From Eutreptiella sp. 'Long Island Sound 2002' (lineage: Eukaryota > Euglenozoa > Euglenophyceae > Eutreptiales > Eutreptiaceae), in NCBI GenBank assembly GCA_964036045.1, contig OZ038382.1, positions 130,262,556-130,326,555 of the forward strand: 64,000 nucleotides of DNA, given 5' to 3'. The position numbers and the translations under genes were made by a program. Below, piece by piece: positions 59,834 through 64,000 of this stretch. Under the pieces are notes generated by a model, which saw only the letters and a list, made by a program, of their open reading frames with translations, was not told where the DNA came from and made no database searches. The stretch's first letter is position 1, and every line of letters starts with the position of its first letter.

Positions 59834-62779
59834 TCAATCTGCACCCCCGCCCCCCCCCACGCCGTCACCAATTCCTCCGCGATGCCACAACCAGAGTATC
59901 CGTGAGTCGCCCTCCAGAGCCGCCCACCACAGCATCAGGGTCAGGGCCGCAGACGGCGCTCCAGGGCACCGTACCCCTTCCACTTGGATGCTCTTCAGGC
60001 CACCCTGGATAGTCTTCCAGGCGCTAGAGGACATCTGTCCAGAGTGCCGCAGTGCCCACCTCGCCTTAGGCCATCCCCTATCGGCACGCTCCTTACAGAT
60101 CCCGCACAGCGGGATGGAGGCACACTGATGAACCCAAACTGACACCGTTTCCCCGCACCCGTGGCATCGCTGCGGAAGCACAGACCGCGACGGAACGCAG
60201 CTACCATCACAACACTGCGACCACAGGTCCTGCCATACATCGCAGCACGCGTCCTGGAGTCCGAGCAAGGCACCCGCCAGCGTGCGTGCTGTGGCACTAC
60301 TGAGGAGGCTGCGCCTTGCCTCCTCCCAGGTGGACACCGGCCGGAGTATCGGTCGCCCGTCGGGCATCACCGGCAGGCTCTCAAGCAGCCGGGGCCACCG
60401 CGCCACTTTGGGACTGTGTGTGCCATGCGCAAGGAGCTCCCAACCGTAGTCCTGTAAAACCTCCCCGATGACATCAACCCCGTCCTGCTCCGGGCCCCTG
60501 GCGGATGCCAGAACCAAGCGTTGTCCTCCCGCCCGAGCCTCAATGACCGCCTCGAGGCCTAGGGTGTCAAGGGTGTGACGGGCATCGGCAGCCACGTGGT
60601 GGTCCCCCTCTGGCAGAGAGAACATGGCCTCCGTGACGTGGCCCTGCGCGTCGTCGCCCTGTACCCGTGCCAGCTGCTTGGAGCCCATTAACACCGCCAT
60701 GGACCGCTGCTCCGTGACCGCTGGTACGACTCGTCGCAGCTGCCGGTCATACAGCCACAACGTACCCACGTCAAGTACAACAGCCACCGCCAGGATTGGG
60801 AGACTGCACAGAGGTTGCTGAAGGACCGGCAGCACCTCGCGAGGCCAGCCCATGACGTTCCCCACAGCTGGATGGTTGGCGTACACCTGAAGCCAGGGAT
60901 CACTCTGGCCGTCAGGGCTTCTCACCTTGGTACCACGCACCGGGGCCCACGACTGCGCCGACACCACGCGGGACAACTCCCTGAATGTCGTGATGTCCCG
61001 CGCCACCCAGGAACCGATCCACAGGTCGAAGGCGTGCGCCACCGCCGCCATCCAGTGAGGGAACAAGGACAGGGCCTCTTCATGCTCGATGCACGACCGC
61101 GACACCAGCAGTGCGTGCAGCGGTGCCCTCTGAAAGGTTGCCCGCAGGTCGCCGGGGAGGCCGGCAAACGGGTTCCACGGCGGACGCTGCACGATCCTCC
61201 CTGCCGGCGGGCGGAAGGGTGTGTCACCGCGCAGGAGCGCGTATACCGCTCTCCTTCGATCTTGCATCGGCAGCTGCATGATCTGGGTGAGCCGATGGTT
61301 CCTGCTGGCATACACATCTTCCCCAATCTGGACCATGTCCTCCACAAAGAGCCTGGCCTTGGCAGGGCCCCGGGACGACGCCGCTCGCACCGCAGCGAAC
61401 AGCCGCTTCAGGTCCCCGGGGACGACACCCGCCATCAGGGATTCAGTCCACCTGCAGCCGTGTTCCCTCCACGCCACGAACTCCACCGCCCTGTCTGTCA
61501 GGGGTAGCTCCGCCGTGAACTCCTCCACACGCCTGCACAGGAGCCCAGCCACCTCCTCGTCCCGCGCACACAGTAGGCGCATGTGGCCAATGTCCTCCTC
61601 CGGCCCCCCACAGAAGATACAGGGGTGGGCTGGTATTGCCATACGCGTGAGCTTCTGTCTCCACCGTCGCATGACCTGCATGGTGGACAAGCGACCGTCA
61701 CGTGCCCGCAGCATATTTCTGTGCGTTGGGCCGTGGTGCACAGCTCCCAGGGGCATCGCCTCGCAGGCGCCAGCCAGTGGCGTGTGCGCCCTGGTGCGAG
61801 CCGCTAGCGAACGCCACTCCATCTCCCGGACTTGCTGAAGGGCTTGCATGGATGGCACACGCGGCTCGAGCTCACCATTATCCCCCGGCACCAAGAGGAT
61901 GGCGTGCTCCTTTGGCAGGACAAGATGGACAGGCGGGGCCATTGCGCGGGCCGCGGCAGAGTCCGGTGCCTCGAGCGGGACCGCCGCCAAGTGCGAGCTC
62001 GGCCTCACCACCCAGTGGTGCGGCCCCCCAACTCGGCGCGGCAGCCGCCGCAGCCCCTTCACTATCCAGCTCAGTGCGTGCTGATTGACCAGATGTGATG
62101 TCGGCCCCTTGATGCCACGGTACAGGGCCTCCTGCGCCCTGCGGAGATGCGCTCCTATGACGGACGCATCCACCACGTGTACCGTGCACGCTGACGGGGG
62201 CGTGTGCAACAAGTACGCCGCCGCGCCAATGATCTCTGCCTCCGGGTGCGTGCCGTAGATGGCACCCGTCCACGTGGGGATTCCGTGGCTGGCCACCGCC
62301 ACGTTTGTGGCGTCGTCTCCCTGGGGCGACGCGTCAGACGATGTGACTTTAGTCGCCACCGGCACCCAGCAGTACCGGTGGGGCTCCAGCCACGCCACGT
62401 CGGAGTGGGGGCTCTGCACCACCTTTCCCAGGGACGCCGCACTGGAGGCCGTGAGCTCCGGGGACAGGACCACCCTCGGTCGATACACTGACTTTATGGC
62501 GTCCAGGGCGCTGGTATACTCCGCTCCCCAAACTGTTGCGGAGCAGGAAGGCTGGTATACCACCACAGACCCCTGCTCCACTGCGCCGCCATCACGCAAC
62601 GACGTGACGGCGACGTGCGGATCGTGCGGCACGTTGGACATCCGGACCACTTCCGGGACCGAGTACTCATCCGGATCCGGGATTGGGCCTGCTGGCAGCA
62701 GAAGAACAATTGCCCACTCGCTGCACTTGTGCACGCCGCGCATGCCCTGGAAAACGCTGGCCGCCCGTGCACAACCCAC
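59834..62779 (-). CDS. LINE ORF, C-terminal region with zf-RVT-like and Cys-rich motifs
   Basis: 981 open codons to TGA 59834. Early part has TWTGAIYGTHPEAEIIGAAA and VHVVDASVIGAHL (residues about 169-212), where Glu and Asp are placed as in RNase H, though the first Asp is not obvious. Residues 387-404 give CIFCGGPEEDIGHMRLLC (C-x2-C-x8-H-x5-C), the zinc-binding motif that follows RT in many LINEs. A later Cys cluster, RCHGCGETVSVW and CASIPLCGICKERA, ends the protein. The first codon is arbitrary: the frame is entered from upstream by a frame change near 62790, so this is not an independent gene. Confidence 0.65.
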   Translation of the reverse strand: MGCARAASVFQGMRGVHKCSEWAIVLLLPAGPIPDPDEYSVPEVVRMSNVPHDPHVAVTSLRDGGAVEQGSVVVYQPSCSATVWGAEYTSALDAIKSVYRPRVVLSPELTASSAASLGKVVQSPHSDVAWLEPHRYCWVPVATKVTSSDASPQGDDATNVAVASHGIPTWTGAIYGTHPEAEIIGAAAYLLHTPPSACTVHVVDASVIGAHLRRAQEALYRGIKGPTSHLVNQHALSWIVKGLRRLPRRVGGPHHWVVRPSSHLAAVPLEAPDSAAARAMAPPVHLVLPKEHAILLVPGDNGELEPRVPSMQALQQVREMEWRSLAARTRAHTPLAGACEAMPLGAVHHGPTHRNMLRARDGRLSTMQVMRRWRQKLTRMAIPAHPCIFCGGPEEDIGHMRLLCARDEEVAGLLCRRVEEFTAELPLTDRAVEFVAWREHGCRWTESLMAGVVPGDLKRLFAAVRAASSRGPAKARLFVEDMVQIGEDVYASRNHRLTQIMQLPMQDRRRAVYALLRGDTPFRPPAGRIVQRPPWNPFAGLPGDLRATFQRAPLHALLVSRSCIEHEEALSLFPHWMAAVAHAFDLWIGSWVARDITTFRELSRVVSAQSWAPVRGTKVRSPDGQSDPWLQVYANHPAVGNVMGWPREVLPVLQQPLCSLPILAVAVVLDVGTLWLYDRQLRRVVPAVTEQRSMAVLMGSKQLARVQGDDAQGHVTEAMFSLPEGDHHVAADARHTLDTLGLEAVIEARAGGQRLVLASARGPEQDGVDVIGEVLQDYGWELLAHGTHSPKVARWPRLLESLPVMPDGRPILRPVSTWEEARRSLLSSATARTLAGALLGLQDACCDVWQDLWSQCCDGSCVPSRSVLPQRCHGCGETVSVWVHQCASIPLCGICKERADRGWPKARWALRHSGQMSSSAWKTIQGGLKSIQVEGVRCPGAPSAALTLMLWWAALEGDSRILWLWHRGGIGDGVGGGGGAD

Positions 62780-63060
62780 ACTGGTGGCGGGCTTATGCCG
62801 CCCCCAGCGTGAGGAGTGAGCAGGGGGACGGACGCCGGATCGTCTTGCTGTTGGTAGCCCTCAAAGACGTCCCCCAATAGAAACAGGAGGGCGGCTAGCG
62901 GGATGAACGGCATGGACAGCCCCGGGTTGGCCGGGTCCCATTCTTCCTCCTTGTATCCGCCCACCACATACACGTCCCCCACAGCGGACTGTCTATTGCG
63001 TTTGCTGGCCTTCTTTCGGCGCACCGGGTGTATTAGCCGGTGAGTCACCGGACCGGGCAG
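62780..63060 (-). pseudogene. Linker of the LINE protein, off-frame segment
   Basis: In frame with the RT region after its TAG (63061): HRLIHPVRRKKASKRNRQSA, VYVVGGYKEEEWDPANPGLS, then FIPLAALLFLLGDVFEGYQQ. Near 62790 the coding sense moves to the frame of the 981-codon ORF. One TAG and one frameshift therefore separate RT from the zinc motif. Confidence 0.5.
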
Positions 63061-64000
63061 CTACGGCCAGAAGACGTCGCGGAGCCCCGTGAGCCACACG
63101 TGGTCCAGCTGGTGGGGCCCTACTCCCGCGTGCGGAAGGTGCAGGTGGTCCTCATGGCACTCCTGAAGCTGGACAGCCCAGTGCCCAGGCGCAGGGCAGG
63201 GGAGCCGCGCATGCAGGAGGTCATTTGCGGGATCAGTCAGGGACTGTACTGTCGCATCTGTGCGGGGCCCCGAGAGAATGCAGATGTCCCTACCCTTGAA
63301 GGTATAGGATTGGGACACCCACTTCCGCCCCGCCCACTGCACCTGCGGCAGATGGGCGTGTACACACGAGTACACCGACGATGGCATGAGAAGTCCTACG
63401 CGCAACGTCCCCATCGCTCTGAGTACCCTGTCCACCCACGTATTGCCAGCGTGTGTGGCGAATGACGCAGAGGGCACCATGAACTGCCCGCACACTCCGT
63501 ACTGCACGTGCATGTCTCGGAGCATGGCCCGCAGCTCATCCCGGACTGTCGTCGACCTGTGCTGGGTGAGCTGAGCCATGGTCGCCACGACGGAGTCGCG
63601 GCATATAACCCGGACATCCGCCAGCCGTAGCCCATGACCTGACCGCACCGCCACGTTGGACAGGTCCTTGGGCAGCTTCTCGAATTGCAGGGCCGCAGCC
63701 TTGATGGCAGTATTCAGCTTGACCACCGCCTCCGCCGTGTCGGACAGGTAGGGCGCCGCGTACCGCACGATGCCTCCAACCACAGCCGCCATCACCTCAT
63801 GAGGCACCGACGCCGGCCCTAACGTGTTCTTGCACCAGCCCAACAGAGCTTCACACCGGAGTACATGTTTCTCCTTCATGGTCGCCATCCCCCTGGGATC
63901 GAGGCGCAGGCCCAAGTATGGTACCGTGCCCTTGGCACGTAAGCATACCCATGGGGCCGCCGTGTCCCCTGGGTTCAGGTACACCATAATCGTGTATATA
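63061..64000 (-). CDS. Reverse transcriptase, palm/thumb C-terminal region (runs off right edge)
   Basis: Open from the window edge to TAG 63061. VPYLGLRLDPRG is the LG motif just after the RT palm. It is followed by a thumb-like helical region (EKHVLRCEALLGWCKNTLGP, IVRYAAPYLSDTAEAVVKLN, FEKLPKDLSN) as in LINE and related RTs. The catalytic YxDD box would lie to the right of the window. Ends WLTGLRDVFWP before the stop. Confidence 0.65.
   Translation of the reverse strand, partial: IYTIMVYLNPGDTAAPWVCLRAKGTVPYLGLRLDPRGMATMKEKHVLRCEALLGWCKNTLGPASVPHEVMAAVVGGIVRYAAPYLSDTAEAVVKLNTAIKAAALQFEKLPKDLSNVAVRSGHGLRLADVRVICRDSVVATMAQLTQHRSTTVRDELRAMLRDMHVQYGVCGQFMVPSASFATHAGNTWVDRVLRAMGTLRVGLLMPSSVYSCVHAHLPQVQWAGRKWVSQSYTFKGRDICILSGPRTDATVQSLTDPANDLLHARLPCPAPGHWAVQLQECHEDHLHLPHAGVGPHQLDHVWLTGLRDVFWP

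Noticed and set aside
59834-62779. Independent 981-residue gene with its own start
   Set aside because: Homologous coding sense enters from the upstream linker through a frame change, so it is the C-terminal part of a LINE polyprotein.

Overview
This window looks like nuclear DNA of a eukaryotic microbe, most likely a GC-rich microalga. Candidate introns are of GT-AG type and AT-rich, inside GC-rich exons. The repeat load is extreme: homopolymer C/G runs, (CA)n and long (TA)n tracts. The coding potential is dominated by eukaryotic transposons: hAT-like, Ulp1-peptidase-bearing and LINE-like elements, plus a family that I recall as multicopy in mushroom genomes. A prasinophyte-type green alga such as Cymbomonas is my guess from the flavour of the proteins, not something the sequence proves. 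I see no prokaryotic operon structure and no convincing rRNA or tRNA gene.

Layout. 1-0.95 kb: hAT-like transposase on the minus strand, running off the left edge. 1-3.9 kb: a minus-strand gene resembling 2-oxoglutarate/Fe(II) dioxygenases, interrupted and preceded by arrays of the palindrome TTCGTACGAA. 4.2-8.8 kb and 12.0-14.5 kb: two decayed copies of one intron-containing transposase family, separated by a 3-kb repeat that recurs at 43.1-44.3 kb. 15.6-30.5 kb: a minus-strand gene of the mushroom/alga mobile family, split in two by a 10.6-kb third copy of the transposase element (terminal inverted repeats at 16.60 and 27.24 kb). That element itself holds a 2.66-kb DNA transposon with a clear 5-bp target duplication, CA/TG low-complexity DNA, and a Gag-RT retrotransposon with duplicated ends. 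31-32 kb: an unrecognised coding fragment. 33.9-36 kb and 39.4-41.6 kb: two copies in inverted orientation of a zinc-cluster plus Ulp1-like peptidase gene, with a solitary CDK11-like kinase exon between them. 44.9-45.3 kb: a second, ruined copy of the dioxygenase-like gene.

45.3-57.5 kb is a cluster of roughly 1.18-kb elements with the terminal motif CTACACCCCTCTCCC. They carry 162-bp tandem repeats and sit next to (TA)n tracts. The cluster contains an apparently perfect 1,011-bp palindrome, a second 880-bp inverted-repeat element, a GC-rich minisatellite and a small leucine-rich-repeat-like gene. 57.7-64 kb is the 3' part of a LINE-like retrotransposon on the minus strand with an RT thumb region, a zinc motif and a (TATGAC)n tail; its 5' half lies beyond the right edge.

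Almost every gene here belongs to a mobile element and most are broken. A recurring theme is that the breaks in several unrelated coding regions are TGA codons lying in an otherwise open frame. This is best explained by CGA-to-TGA decay at CpG sites. UGA recoding is the alternative that should be excluded. The best-preserved genes are the 255-codon ORF of the 2.66-kb transposon, the dioxygenase-like gene, the 981-codon LINE ORF and the LRR-like ORF.
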